DNA from: Lota lota
Lineage: Eukaryota; Chordata; Actinopteri; Gadiformes; Lotidae
NCBI GenBank assembly: GCA_026745465.1
Contig: JACYXH010000477.1
Span: forward strand, 1,583,501-1,647,500
Reading direction: 5' to 3'
DNA: 64,000 nucleotides
Both the position numbers and the translations under genes were made by a program. The first letter of the stretch is position 1; every line of letters starts with the position of its first letter. Shown here one piece after another: positions 1 to 20,639 of this stretch. Below the pieces are notes generated by a model. It was given only the letters and a program-made list of their open reading frames with translations. It did no database searches and had not been told where the DNA came from.

Positions 1-3000
1 TGATTGTGTGGGGTTGTGTGAGAGGAGCAAGAGGCTGTGTGGAAGGGGAGGAAGGGTCTTTAATCGGATTGCATTTAAAGACCAATAATAATGACCTCAT
101 ATTGTTCAAATTCATCAGAATCAAATTAAGCTGAAACAGACTGAGGGTGAATTTCCTGGTTGGTGTTTTTTTTGGTTGGGTACGACCAGCACGGCATCCA
201 AATCTTTTGCATTTCTGACTTTTGTAGCCAGACCCAATTCATAGCACCTGTGCCGGGTTTAACATCGACCCGACTGTTGAAGTTATCTGTTCTTCTTTCT
301 GATTGTTTAATGCAGTGCTGGTGCGATAATGCACGTAGGCTTGCTAAGTCTACCATTTTAGTTTTTTTTACTCAAATCCTCACTGCAAAGTGTATTAGCA
401 CTGTGTTAACATGGAGGGCTCCATCACCCTAAATCTTCTTACCCTAGTGACATACTGTTTGGTTAATACACTGTCATGACCTGCGGCACCAAGATACTCT
501 TCAAAGTGTGCCCAGCTGCTCGTAGTAACAGTCACTAACATTAACCAGTATTTCTATTGTCTCTGAAACTATTCCCTGAAGCACAGACATGCGTTCATGA
601 TGATGATCGCCGTGGGGACCAGTCCTCGTGAAAGTTGGCCTCTATGCTCTGAAAGGTAAAAGGTAAAAGGTGCTAAAATGTTGATTTGTTATAGTGTAGA
701 CCACATCAGCAACTACTAGGGGTTACAGTAGGTCAAATCTAGGACTTTTGTGCGTGTGTGTGTATGTTAGTTGAAATGCAGATTGCATCCCATTTACCAC
801 CACCAGAACCCGGCACAGGAGATATGTAGTTTAGGATAAAGGACTTTTCACTGTGTGTTAGATAAAGTTCAACCAAGGTTAAAATATGTTTTGGAGTTTC
901 CTATGGTCATTCAAACTCTCAATGAACTTGCCTGGTAACAAGTATTTCCCTCATGCGTGCTTGTACTGCAGACTATAAGACTCTAAGACTCAGTACTGAA
1001 GCGCTAAGGGTAGAATAAGTCTCGTGAGTGGCTCTGACATAATGTGGTTATGTTACTATATAATTTCATTGTTGTTTTCTTTTTTTATACAAATTAGGGT
1101 CACATCATGACTTTAACGTAAAACAACGTAACAAACTCAACAAAACCGATCATTGAAGAGAGTTATTCGATATGTAACTGATACGTCTAAATGTTTAAGG
1201 TCATGCTTGAGGTATATTTTTGTGTTGAATCGTAATGACCGATTTTCTTCCTGTTTTGGGATAATAAGCAACAGGACTTTGATTTGTGCTATAGAAATCC
1301 TCTTGTTGAAAAGAAGAGTCAACATTTATATGGTAAAAAGAATCAACAGAATCACTGCTTTTGATTTGCTGAAAGGGTATATGACCAATACAACCAATTC
1401 ACTCTATAAGAGGTCACAGACTCCATACGCAAACGTGTCCAGGATCTAATTAACCGATATTGGAACGAGTCGAAGAACGCACGGAGCAAACGCAAGAAGC
1501 ATTAAAGGAAGAATGTTTTTGTTGTCCAGTGAATATATGTATTGTTTTATTTGCCATCTGTGAAGTCCTAGCCTGGTGTATTTGTGTGTGTGTGTTGGGA
1601 TTTATGTCCATCAATATGAGTGGACGTGAATGGAGTGTGAGCATGAGCAGTCATTATCAATGTGACAACAATGTAGTTTCCCTTTTGTGACTGGTAGCCT
1701 ATATTACTTTTTTTTTTTCAATTCCAACCGTAGTATCTTTTTTCATCATGCACAAAGTACAAAGTATCTAAGACTTACTTTTAGTAGTTCATCTTTTGGA
1801 ACATTGTAGTTTTACCATGGCAAACCCACGTCAATAAACGTGTCCGGAGTACCACACAAGACGTGATGACAACCCTGACATTCCTTCCTAAGTAGCTCCA
1901 GCTGACAGTGTGTGTACATTTGCAAATAACTTATTTTGAGAAATACATTTCTTCACTAATTATTTTGGTCCTGTGGTATAATGAAACCTCACAGCTATTT
2001 TAGACAGTTGCAACATTACATGTTATACAAAATTACTCTTCTTGTTCTACGCCTTAAAAGGCCCATAGTCAGCTCTATCAATGTTGTTGAGGTTCTGCAG
2101 GGTATAGGGATTCAAACAGTTAGGAATAGGCCTAACTCTAACTCTAACATGTGGGGGGACTGGAACCTGGTTTATTCGTCTTACAACCTAATAAAGAAAA
2201 TAAGAATGATTTACAACAAAGACTGTTTTATAATAAAGCAAATAACAACTCAGTGTTTCACTGTCAAACTTGTATTTCAAATTGAATTGTATTAGAATAG
2301 TTATATAAAACAGTACCTTTTACTTAAAGGATCATGTGCAGCAAAAAGGGTGATGCAGGACCCCGACGTGAAGCAGAGACTGTAGTAATGTAAATATTGA
2401 TTATACTAACTGTAATCTATGTTTTGTGTTTATTTTCATCGTCATGCAAAGACAATGACACCAAGCTATGTGGTTTCAGTGATAGCAGCTTCCAAAGCAA
2501 CCACCATAGCAATGATGGAAAACATTGCATCAACTAACAAACTTAACATCATATACATTCACTGAACAAGGATTATGGAAATAAAATGCACATTTCTCGC
2601 TGGATATTTGAATGTCAAATATATCTTCAAATATTGCATTCTCCTTTGAGGATGAAAGGAATGTCAGCCATATTGTTTTTGCAGACAGAAACGTGACATA
2701 TTGCTGCTTTCTTCGACCTGCCGATAGGGGCGCTGAGCCAGCAAAACTCTCATATGGGTTTGTAGCAATGTCAATGCTACACGCCAAGTACTGCCAAGTG
2801 GCTGCCACACTCCACCTAGGTGGCTTTTACTGGGCTCCTCCAGAACCAGGACACAGGAAGATGATGTTGAAACCGGTTTATTGCAGAGTTTGAAAAGAAT
2901 GATACCCACGTATTAAACTCTTGATTGCTAAATGCACAACAGGTGTGCAGCCTCACCTAGCTCCAGAGCCTAATTAGTCTGACTTGGGCCAGGTGAGGCT

Positions 3001-3060
3001 GCTTAAACCAGCCACCAACGACGTATTGACAAACAACCTATTCTGTTGTTTAGGTTGGAG
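1..3060. other. Non-coding 5' flank upstream of rergl
   Basis: No open reading frame here has recognisable protein similarity or a convincing exon structure. The sequence is ordinary AT-rich teleost intergenic DNA with short low-complexity stretches. An upstream non-coding first exon of rergl could lie here, but I cannot point to it. Confidence 0.5.
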
Positions 3061-3065
3061 AACGG

Positions 3066-3267
<202 letters not shown>

Positions 3268-3649
3268 ATGTGTAGATAGATAGAGGACAAGCGAGAGAGA
3301 GAGAGAAGGAGAGAGAGAGTGACTGAGCGGCAGAACAAGAGCACTCCCAACACGACGAGTGTGAAGCAGGAACCTGAAAGGCAAAAATACTGATGTTTAA
3401 AAGGGAGAGAGAAAATAGAGAAAAATAGGCATTGTTTGTTAGCCCCTACTCTTCTACTGATAGTAAAAAAAAAAAGAATGTAAAAAAAGTGATAACCGAT
3501 GAGGAAAGAGGAGGGCGGTGATTGGGGGGTTGTCTTTCAGGCCCATGAGGCACATTAGTGCTCCACTGTAAACCGAGAGGAACCAGACACTAAACTGAAC
3601 TGCAGACCTGACCAGGAGGAGAAGAGGAGAAGAGTAGAGGAGTCCTGCC

Positions 3650-10748
<7,099 letters not shown>

Positions 10749-12070
10749 AGCCATATTTCTGCATGGGAAGACTTGTATGGTACACAGTCATGGTTTACAC
10801 AGAAGGACCTAGTGGCCTGTAGCGGCTGATGTAGTCCCCTAAAGGTTTTAGGACTTTTGTATAAAAGAGCATCAATAGTTGTCCAAATAGTGTAACCAAA
10901 GCACAGGTAGATGTTGTAGGTTGAAGCAGTTTATTGTAGAGTTGGTAAGTTTTGCAGTTGGAGTAGGTATTCCCTAACCTGAAGGGCCAGATGATTTGTT
11001 ACACAGAACCATCTGGGAAGTTGTCCTTGGAAATTGTTTGGAAAAGGGCAGGCACTTTAAAAAAAATACTTGCCATGTGATTGGAGGAACCATCTGTCTA
11101 TCACTGTCTATCCTGTGTCACGTAGTTCACTGATTGGTCTGAAGCACTGCGGTTCAGCCACAAGTGCATAAGTTGAAGCATGGAAAGATTGATTCTCCAA
11201 TTGCCTCACAAGGTAGGGTTCTGGTCGAATAGTATTTTTGCTTCTTCCTGACCCGTGGCTGTCATCAAAAGCACTGTCTAAATTCTTTAAGTGCTCAGGA
11301 AAGGTGCTTCAATGCCTAATTTCAAAATGTATTTTATCTCTTTTAACAGAGGACCATCCTTTACAAAAGGAAAGGAGATAATGTGTCCCACAATTCCTTG
11401 CGGCAGCAACATTTAAAGCGATGCACCATTTCGTTCACAAAAACAAACGATCAACATGAATGTCAATTATTTTCATACAAGCATACTAATTTACAACATC
11501 TCATTCTACATTCTACATTCTACATATCTAATGTGTACGATTGAGCCCCTCCCAGTTGGTAGACGGGAGACTTTCAGAATAAAAACAATAACACTTAAAG
11601 TGGCTGTGCAACTATGCGATGAGAACTAGTGTAGCTCGACTGGCTGGGGGACGTGAGTGGGAGGGGTTTTGGGAGTGTCGATAGTAAGATTATTGTTAAC
11701 AAAGGTAGAGATACAGGCTGGCCAGCATATTTTCTTTGTAGAATGTATCAGAAATAGGATGTGATTTTATTGTGAACATTATTTAAATTACTATCTATCA
11801 GCATTGACTACAGATATGTCCAGGTAATTGTAAGGTACGATTTAGTTTAAATGTTTCATATTGCGACTTTAAGATTAGGCCTGTACAATGTACAGATGGA
11901 GTGACTTTACTCATGTAATCAAATATGAATATTAAAATGTAGCTTAGCACAGCACAGGCATTTCCCATGCAATACTGTAACAACACATTTCCAACAGAAA
12001 TTAAAGAAAGACATTGGCAATAGGGTTCCCTTTAATGTTGGATTTCGATCTGCTGTTTTAATTTAATAAA
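10749..12070 (+). other. Probable rergl 3' UTR and 3' flank
   Basis: AT-rich non-coding DNA follows the rergl stop. AATAAA signals occur near 11579 and at 12065-12070, either of which could end the transcript. No other gene is visible here. Transcript end is inferred from signals alone. Confidence 0.45.
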
Positions 12071-12477
12071 GAGTTGAGGCTTTTCTGTTGAGTCAACCCA
12101 GACTTTTACTGGGAAAATCACTAGAGATTTAGAAGAATGATGTACAATTTATTTTATCTTCTATTTTTGCGACTCAAGGAGGTTCCCACTTGCGGTCACT
12201 AGATGGGAGCAAGGCTTTATGAGGGCAGGACTTAGAGCCTGTGAGTAACTTGTTCCTTTATTGTTCCAACAAAAGCCAACAGACAACAAGAGACACATTT
12301 TTTTGTCTCTGGTGTTCAAGGTGACTTTCAGAGTCACAAATTATGTAACAAATTACTTAAGCAGGTTCCAGGTACTGGCAGATATTAAATATGTGATTAT
12401 GATCACATATTTTATATTATGATGTAGACGCAAAGTGGAAATGAAAATTCAAATTGCATTCTATAAATACAACATGG

Positions 12478-12560
12478 TTATGTTCTTGCCTGGCATCAAC
12501 ACTGCCAGGGTTGAGGGTTCAATTCCCATGGGACAACTGATGCTGTAATGTATAGTAATG
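12478..12560 (+). repeat. tRNA-derived SINE fragment
   Basis: Contains a pol III B-box-like sequence (gggttcaattccc) preceded by an A-box-like stretch (tgcctggcatcaa), the hallmark of a tRNA-derived SINE head. It lies just before a (CA)n tract. Confidence 0.5.
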
Positions 12561-12609
12561 ATTCTTTTTCTTTTTTTTCATCCAACATTTTGGATCTAGT
12601 CCATTCTTC

Positions 12610-12696
<87 letters not shown>
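12610..12696. repeat. (CA)n microsatellite
   Basis: About 86 bp of uninterrupted CA dinucleotides. Confidence 0.97.
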
Positions 12697-12698
<2 letters not shown>

Positions 12699-14160
12699 AA
12701 GTAGGACTGAAGGTCGCTGTTCCTCAGTTTGTTCTGAATATTGTGTGTGTGACCATGTGTGACCAGATAAAATAGCTCAAGCAAGAGAAAAACCCAAAAC
12801 GTTCGATTCCTTTTATTTTCCCCCCAAACTCCCCACCTCTGCCCATGCTTCTTTCCACCATCTTGTCTCCAGAGAGGTGAGGGGGGCTACAGGGCTGACC
12901 ACAGCCCTGTAGCTTCAGGTCAGCGATTCTATTTGTTCCCTGGGTGGAGGAGAAATTGGTTTTGGGCCCCGCTAAAGACAACCATCCAACCAAGGGGATT
13001 GGACGCCACTGGGGCACAATCAGGAGCCAATCAGAAAGGCCATCGATCAGTTTCCCCTTTAATCTCATAGTCGGTGAACACAGTCTTAAACTCCACATTT
13101 TACCCAGGATGACAGGCCGAAACCATGGAGAATGTTCCTGTGATGCCCGCAAGTGCATCACAGTCACACTCGTGTTGCAACTCGATTGAAAAGCTATTTC
13201 TATTTATACTGAATCCACTGCTGCATCATCTTGCCCTTTACTGTTGAAGATCAACGTTCAACAGCTCCAGCTTTTATTAAATCTCTATTTGATTAGGCTT
13301 TTTTGTGTTTTTGGTTTGATTATAAAGGGATTGATAGTCACTTGTATCTATACTTGTTTTATAGGTGTTGGGTTTTTGGGAGTCAGAGTTCACAGAGGCT
13401 AAGACGGATGAGTTTCAATGACAGATAGTCCTAATTTCTTTGAGAATAGCATTTGTTTATAAAATAGAAATGGACAGAGAGAGCAAAGGAGATGGAAATT
13501 GTGATGTACTAGAATCTATAAGCACAATGATGAAGAAATTCTACAGTTTCTTGAACATCAAACACATGACTTGCTCACTAGCTTTAGCAATAGGTCTGCC
13601 TAGCCTTGTGGAAGACTCTGGTCATGCGCACTGAGTTTAAAGGAAGAATGTGTGCAGGTAGGTAGGTAGGTAGGTAGGTAGGTAGACAGACAGGTAAGCC
13701 ATCCACAGGCTTATTAAAGGCCTGTGATGGCCACAGACACCTTGTTATTACAAAAAAAAAATTCAGACCATTTGATTTATTGATTGCTTTTGGGATGTAA
13801 AGACAATTTCAACAAATAGGAGTAAATATGCTCCTAAAATGAATTGCCCTAGCTTTAAGGAGAAAACGGAATAAACTGTTCTTGTTTTTGCTTGACGTGT
13901 TCTGTTCTTGCTCACTTACATTATATTGACATATGATAAATCCTTTTTTATATAATCATATAATTAATAGTAAAAGTGATTTCAATAGATTCAATTAATA
14001 GGATTACCACCTTGAGGGGAATTTGGATGTACCAGTCACATTGTGCAAAAGATCTAAGTGTTAGGGTTAGGACAGAATCTAAAGAGAACATTGAGGGAAA
14101 GAGTGCCAGAAGAAGGTGACATTGTTCTTTTACTGAACACCTTCAAATAAACAGTTTCCC
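12697..14160. other. Gene-free intergenic stretch
   Basis: No supported gene. It contains a perfect 11-bp hairpin at 12887-12912 (ctacagggctg, 4-nt loop) and a (GGTA)n tract at 13656-13684. The 147-codon minus-strand frame across 12724-13167 has no recognisable domain and no splice context. Confidence 0.5.
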
Positions 14161-14164
14161 CCTT

Positions 14165-14275
14165 AAACAAAAACCCTGTTGGGGTAGCAGGACAGTGTCT
14201 TGGTGGGTGTTCGAGTCGAAGCCATAGTACTGGGTTTGAATCCCATTGTCCACAGTCTTCCTGCAGGCCCATAGC
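14165..14275 (+). repeat. tRNA-derived SINE fragment
   Basis: The A-box-like segment (ggtagcaggacagtg) and the B-box-like segment (gggtttgaatccca) are correctly spaced for a pol III promoter, followed by a cttcctgcagg tail segment. It looks like a tRNA-derived SINE head. Confidence 0.5.
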
Positions 14276-14839
14276 CTTGTGAGACCATACAGATATTAAT
14301 ATATCAGTCTGGCCTTTGCTGGGCAGCAGTTGATTTCCACACTATGACCCGGCCTTACATTGTGAAACAACTCTAGCCAATCAGAGTGATGCTCTTTCCC
14401 TCTTCGCTTTTGCCGAAACCCAGTTAGAAGTAAAGCAAAAAATATATATATCCTCAGAGAAAAGTCTTCCATGCAAATTTCTGTTCATCGTTTAACATTG
14501 TTTTTCAGTCTATTTTGGATTAAAGTTTTGATTTCCACGTCGATTGCTACGCTTTCCTCAGGCACTGTCATTTTTCTTCAAATTGGCGGACTCCGGCCCT
14601 CTTTGTTCACCATGGACTGAAACTCCCTCCCCCTACCGCTGATTGTTACTATCATTACTACAGTTTAGAAGATGCTTTTAACGATTCATGGCCAGGCTGA
14701 TCTGCAAAGAGAAACTGAATGTGAATTTGCAAGATCAGGATGGTCTCCAGGGCTGGACTGGGACAAAAAAACAGACCTAGCATCTTGGCCCAGACAGGAC
14801 AACCACGATCCTTGGAGAAAGAAAATGTGTGCCACAAAA

Positions 14840-15970
14840 AAAAACTAAACATTGTATCGCCATCGCTCACTCGGGATGGGTTTGTTTGTTTGGGATAGCC
14901 CGTTGAGTGGCTGAAACAAAACGGATGATTTGCCTCTGTGGTGGCACGATGATGATGGGTCTTTCTTTCTTGATACAAATGTGAATATATAAATGGTGTT
15001 GGTCAATTCTAAACAGCATTGTACACAGTAGCCTGTCGTAGGAAATGCTCAAAGGTAAATCAACATAATTAAACACTGATTGTTGCTTCTTATGGGGAAA
15101 GAAGCAACAGTGGTGGACCATACTAAACGCCCCATCCATAGTATGTGTCTGTAAAATGCTAATCAATTCAAATGTATTTCTAAAGCACATTTAATAACAA
15201 GGGGATGGGGGAGGGATCTTTCTTCATTACGAGCCCCTCTCTGATTGCTCAAACTGTGGTTATGTTTTTGTTATAAGGCCCACAGTTTTTTGATTACTGC
15301 AGTTTATGAAATAAACTATGAACTAATGCCTGTATAGGTGTGAATAGTGTAGCACTGTTTTTTTGTCGCTTTCTTTAGGAAACTCTCCTTTGATGAGGAA
15401 CTCCCTTAACTCCAAGCATTTGTTTGTCGATAATGTAATCTCAAAACAAAGTATGTAGGCTAGAGAAACTGAATGCTCAATAAATGTATGTTAAATGTCC
15501 GTTATCGATAGTCGTTCTGTCTATGCTAAGAGACTATTGAAATGAGCTATATTAAAATCAGACCAATCAGACACGTCAAACGTCATCCTAATTTACATAA
15601 TGTAGACAGGTAGGTCAATTGAGAGCAAGCCCTCTTTTTGGATGACACAACAGCTATCATGGATTGTGACCTATGGTGGATTGTTTCCTGTTGCATGTGG
15701 ACTCTGTGATGATCGCAGACATGAATACTTATGTTATGTTAATTACGTTGATTTACCTTTGAGCATTTCCTATAGGCTACTGTGTAAAATGCTGTTTAGA
15801 ATTGACCAACACCATTTATAAATTCACGTTTGTATCAAGAAAGAAAGACCCATCATCATCGTGCCACCACAGAGGCAAATCAACCGTTTTGCTTCAGCCA
15901 CTCAACGGGCTATCCCAAACGAACAAACCCATCCCGAGTGAGCGATGGCGATATAATGTTTAGTTTTAAG
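14840..15970. repeat. Large inverted repeat with about 235-bp arms
   Basis: The left arm (about 14840-15077) and right arm (about 15733-15970) are reverse complements at roughly 90 percent or better by eye. They are separated by about 655 bp. Both arms encode the same meaningless peptide in opposite strands, which is how the symmetry shows up. No transposase lies between the arms. It may be a foldback-type element, or two copies of one repeat inserted head to head. Confidence 0.85.
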
Positions 15971-16015
15971 CTCGTGCATGTTTCCGCACGTGAACGACTT
16001 CATGCCTGTCGACAC

Positions 16016-16051
16016 TATTCTGTGACCCACTTTACAGTGGGTCACAGAATA
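16016..16051. repeat. Perfect 16-bp hairpin
   Basis: The left arm 16016-16031 pairs perfectly with 16036-16051 around a 4-nt loop (ttac). The core is tgtgacccac/gtgggtcaca. It lies between the right arm of the large inverted repeat and a hAT transposase fragment. Confidence 0.85.
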
Positions 16052-16213
16052 CGGTGTAACACTTGTATCAATGGCTTCAGTTTAACCGTACCTTTTCCGA
16101 AAAGCACAGCCTCACCACCTGCAGGACTTTGTAGTGAACAGCCAAACAGAGTCAAGAGAGAGATTGGAAACTTCAAACGACTATCGTAACCACCGTTTCT
16201 TCACAGTAACTGA

Positions 16214-16585
16214 TTGGTTAGTGAATTTAACAATCGTTTTTCTCCTGAAAGCTGTCACATTCTGAGAGGGGCAACAGCACTCAACCCCAAGCACAATACA
16301 TTTATTGTCAAAGATTGCCTTTTGCCAATGTTAGCCATTGGCAAACCATGCCATGGAGTAATGGAGGAAAACCTGTCTGCTGAACTTCACCAGGCAAAGC
16401 GACTTTGAAAGGAAAAAACAAAGAGGGGATATCGTCAACAGCACCCATGATGTTCTGGTGCTATGAAGGCCATACAAGGATGCGTTTGTTGATTTATATA
16501 AACTTGTGTGCATCTCCATGCCACTGCCCGTCACATCAGCTGTTTGTGAAAGGAGCTTTTCTTGCTTATGCCAGTTAAAGACCCA
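16214..16585 (+). pseudogene. hAT transposase C-terminal fragment
   Basis: The frame at 16214-16408 reads as the catalytic-domain tail of a hAT transposase (FSPESCHILRGATALNPKH and following). After a frame change, 16522-16578 encodes LPVTSAVCERSFSCLCQLKT, the conserved hAT C-terminal dimerisation signature. There is no start, no DNA-binding domain and no intact frame, so this is a dead fragment. It stops where a BEL/Pao sequence on the opposite strand begins. Confidence 0.8.
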
Positions 16586-16589
16586 TCTG

Positions 16590-19500
16590 CTGGTGGGTTA
16601 AAAATCAAGGTTATACCTTTCTGCATGATCATCTCTGAAATTTTGGAATGACTCCAATCTGTTACTGCTTCACGCATTTCTTTCTCTGTGCCTACCAGGT
16701 TTGTGTCATTGTCTGATCTCACAGATACTTGGCCTCTCCTAGCAATGAATCTCCTAAATGCATTTATGTATGAATCAGTCTCAAGAGACTGGGCAACTTC
16801 TTTATGAATTGCTCTAATAGTGAGATACGTGAACAATACACAATGCAGGATGCTTAACATCTGCTGGCAATGCAGACTGATGCAACATTCCTCCAACCCT
16901 AAAAATCCCATCATGCACAACAGGATCAAGCGTCAGAATGTGACTGCTTCTTTTAAGCTTGTCACCCTTCTGAAGAGTCATAAATTCATCACTGAAGCTT
17001 TGACTTTGACAAAGTTTCACAATCTCAGCTTCTCCCATTGCAACAGCTTCAGCAGTAAGAAAAGATCCCCTAATAGTTTATCTAAACTGCTGCATTTGGC
17101 ATGTTATCATCTCAGTTTTATTTTCATGACTCGAACAATCACTTGCTTGTGATGTGAGAATGTGTGCTCAGCCTATGAAGTAGTTGTTTGAATTTCACCA
17201 TCCAGGACACTGCCTGTTTTAAACAGTGCCACTCTGAATAATGACAAATGAGCATGTTAAGTGGACTCTCATGCAGGTTTGTAGCAATCACACTCACTGC
17301 TCCTTTAACTTCAACATGATCTTTACGAAACTGGCCAGTGTTTCTTGCTCCTCGTCAAAGATTCTGGCCCACCAATCAAGTTTTGACACTATGTGAATGT
17401 GTCTGCATTCATTCCTCTTGACGCATGGTCAGCGGAATTCAACTCAGTTAACATACATCCACTGACTTGGCTTCATGTTGTCTCTGATGAGTTTCACTAG
17501 CAATGTATTTCAACAGAGAAGTACTGTCAGACCAAAACATTGGCATTTGCAGCTCCTTTCCCATGAGTTAGTCATGTACAGTCAGTATTTCTATAGCAAC
17601 TGCAGCTGCTGTTAATTCTAGTCTCGAAATTGTTGTTTGTTTCAGCGGCGACATTCTGGACTTGCCAATAATGACTGAACAGTGAGTTGCCCCCTTTTTA
17701 TTTGTCATGCGAAGGTAGGTAACGACTCCATAACCTTTCTCACTCACATCAGCGAAGTGATGTAATTGTGCAGATGTGATTGCTCCAAATCCAGCCGGTT
17801 TCAGACACCTATCCACAGTGAAACCATTGCATCCGGCAACCAAGTCTTGTGAGATCAGAAAGCCACATGTGTAACCAGCAGGGATATCCTCATCCCAGGA
17901 GACTTTCCTGCCACATAACTCCTGCAGGATCATTTTTGCTGGAAGGAAGACAGGTGAGAAAAATCCTAAAGGGCTATAGCACTTGCAAATAAGAGGATAC
18001 CATGTCTTGTCTGTGGTGCATGTTTTGCATTTATCCTGATCTTGAATATATCTGACTCAGTACACCAGTTTCCTCCTAGGACTCTCTCATCGGGTAATGC
18101 ATCTTGACTGAGATCCAAATCCTTAACCTATTTTGCTCTTTCTGTTTTAGGAACGGAGGCAGCAGAGGACAGCTCTGCTATTACTCATACACTTTGTAAG
18201 ATGGAATCCTCCACTCTCACACAGTGCTGTTAAGTCCCTGACCATAGCACATGCTTGGGCTTCATCTGACACTGATGGAAGACAATCGTCTACATACTAA
18301 TTGTAAATTGCTTTAACTCACTTAGCATCTTCAGCTGTCTACTTCAGAGCAAAGTTGGCTCAGCTGGGGGAGGACTTTGCCCCAAACAAGTGCACAACCA
18401 TCTTGGATTCTTGTAGAGGTTCATTCAAGTTTCCATCCGGCCACCAGAGGAACCGCAGAAGGTCACTATCCTCTGGTGGTATTCTTACATTGGTGATACA
18501 TGCCTCTATGTCTGACATTAAGGCAATATGGTCATGTCTGAATCGTGCCAACACTTCAATTAGTGTGTTTATTAGATCTGGACCTTGCACAAGTTCTAGA
18601 TTCCGTGATTTGCCTTGATATGATGCTGCACAGTCAAAAGCGACACAGTTTTCCTTTTTGGGGCTCATACAGTATACCCCATGATGAGGTATGTACCAAA
18701 CTCTCATCTTCAGACACAATGCTTTCATTTGGTACTTGAAATGCGTAGCCTTTACTCAACAGATTAGACATGGAGCTTTGATATTCTCTGTGAGACACCT
18801 TGTTTTTTACAACTACGCTGCAGTTGTAAAGCAGTTCGACAACTTTGTTTCTCAAGGGAAGACCTATACTATAGGTTCTTCATTGGCTTTCTCTGGAAAA
18901 ACATTATAGGATTCTGGATGAAACTCTAGCCTGTCCTTGGTTTCTGATTTTATGACATTCTGGAACAGCCATTGGATGTTGTTTTTCACAGTATGCACAT
19001 GGCTTCTGAAAGGCATTGCTGGTGTAACGAGTGGAGTTTTTACCGTTTTCAGGTGACTTTTCATTTGCTGCTGGTGCTACACTTCTGGCAAATGTACTCC
19101 CCTTTGGCCTAGATGCTCGAGTCATTCTCACATTTGCACAAGGTTTTCCCTTATCTTCAGCATCCTTTACGTCACCAAACACAGGATCTGAAGTTACTTA
19201 ATCTTACCTGTTCTTACCTGAATCTGACCAAATATAAACAGGCAAAAACTCTCCACATTTCTTTCATTTTGTACGGTAACTTGGAAACAATGATTCTGAG
19301 ATGAGTGGGATTTTCCATTTCTTGAAGCTGATTGATGTCTTGCATTGCATTGTTACAGCCAGTGAGAAACAGGGAGTAACTATGAAGAGCTTTAGCATCA
19401 TCTGGTTTTATTTGCAGCCAGTTAAATGCTCTGTTCATGTAGGTAGTTGTAACCTTCAACTCGTTACCATAGTGATAAATCAACACATTTCTTGCCTCAC

Positions 19501-20340
19501 TATAACCTGTCACTGTCACCATCGGCTTTGTCATGAATAGTATAGTCAAATGCCCTTATGAATGGTTTAAACTCAAGTGGATCACCACTGAAAACAGACA
19601 CGTCTCTTTGGGGCAAATGTGACAGTCTCTGTTGTTTGACTAACATCTCAGTGATGTCATTTTGTTTCAGCATCACTTCACACAGATTTACTGGATTACT
19701 ATTGACATCAGTTTCCTGTATGTCATCTTCTTGTTTCACAAAATAATTTTTTGCCTTTGACTGTTCAGTATGTTCATAATTTAGTTCTAGCACCTAGCTG
19801 CTTAGCTGTTGATTGTCCACTAAGCTTGCCCAAGGATAAGTGATTACATCGCTTTTACAGTTCTCACACTCACAACTTTCCAACACTTTTATTTTGGCTG
19901 AAAGAGCGGCAATAGCTTTCTCGATCTCCAGCTGTTCCTTTTTTGCCTTTAACTTGCATTCTTTAATGTCCAATGCCTGTCTCAGTTTGTGCAAGTAACG
20001 TGGCACCTTCTGCTTGTTCCTTCTGTCATACAGATGATATGGAGGAGACTGGATGAGTTTGATGAACGGCTACTAACTGTGCTTTGTGAAACACAGAAGC
20101 CCAATTTATTTTCTGCTGGTGTAGCAGCCACAGATACACTATCATATGGACTCACATCTTCATGATGTTGTTGCCTTGTAGCTATCCATTTTTCAACTTC
20201 AACCATTAAACTGCTGAATCTTTCTTTTTTTGGCTTGAACCAAAACGTCTGATCTGCCTCCTTCTCTTCATCAGGCAAAAACGACATAATTTGCACGAAT
20301 AAACTCCAGTATTCGTTTTCAGCATTCATTCAAGTGTTCA
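16590..20340 (-). mobile_element. Degenerate BEL/Pao LTR retrotransposon
   Basis: Reading on the minus strand from right to left, the pieces appear in the order expected for BEL/Pao. There is a gag-like N-terminal region (19982-20329), a Lys/Glu-rich coiled coil (19794-20006) and a DUF1759-type segment split by a frameshift (19214-19793, with FSGDPLEFKPFIRAFDYTIH). A Cys/His-rich region (18904-19182) and reverse transcriptase (about 18130-18730) follow; the latter has a YVDD active-site motif at 18285-18296 flanked by in-frame stops. Then come a Pao/peptidase A17 segment (17568-17933), the integrase zinc-binding region (16814-17038) and part of the integrase core (16590-16929). Multiple stops and frameshifts make it inactive. 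The integrase is truncated at about 16600 and no left LTR was found. A right LTR could lie within 20345-20640, but I could not delimit one. Confidence 0.88.
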
Positions 20341-20573
20341 TTAACAATGTTTGTACTCTCATCTTCCATTAGTCCATTAATTATGTTCTTTTTTTATTTT
20401 TATTTTATCTATTTCGTCTTATTTATATGCCTGCTCATGTTCTTCCAGACCCCTTTCAGTATATGCTGGTGCCCTCTTGTGGCCAGTCCTGCTGCTGTAG
20501 CGTTGTGCTCTTGGCCTGGACTCGTGTTTATCGTCGCCCGCCATGTTGGCCATTTCACACAACTTCTAGTTCG

Positions 20574-20592
20574 TGTTAGGGTTAGGGTTAGG
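20574..20592. repeat. Short telomere-like (TTAGGG)3
   Basis: Three tandem TTAGGG units sit within sequence just upstream (5') of the Pao remnant. It is too short to call an interstitial telomere block. Confidence 0.7.
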
Positions 20593-20639
20593 GAAGTGTT
20601 CATGAAACATGGTCTATGACACAAAGCACGGGAGGCTAT

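Noticed and set aside
12724..13167. 147-codon minus-strand frame
   Set aside because: No recognisable domain, no flanking splice signals, and it crosses a palindrome and low-complexity sequence.
16590..20340. A functional host gene or intact retrovirus
   Set aside because: The frames are BEL/Pao pieces with several frameshifts and stops, no paired LTRs and a truncated integrase. No envelope gene was seen.
20574..20592. Interstitial telomere or chromosome fusion scar
   Set aside because: Only three TTAGGG units; such short runs are common by chance or within repeats.
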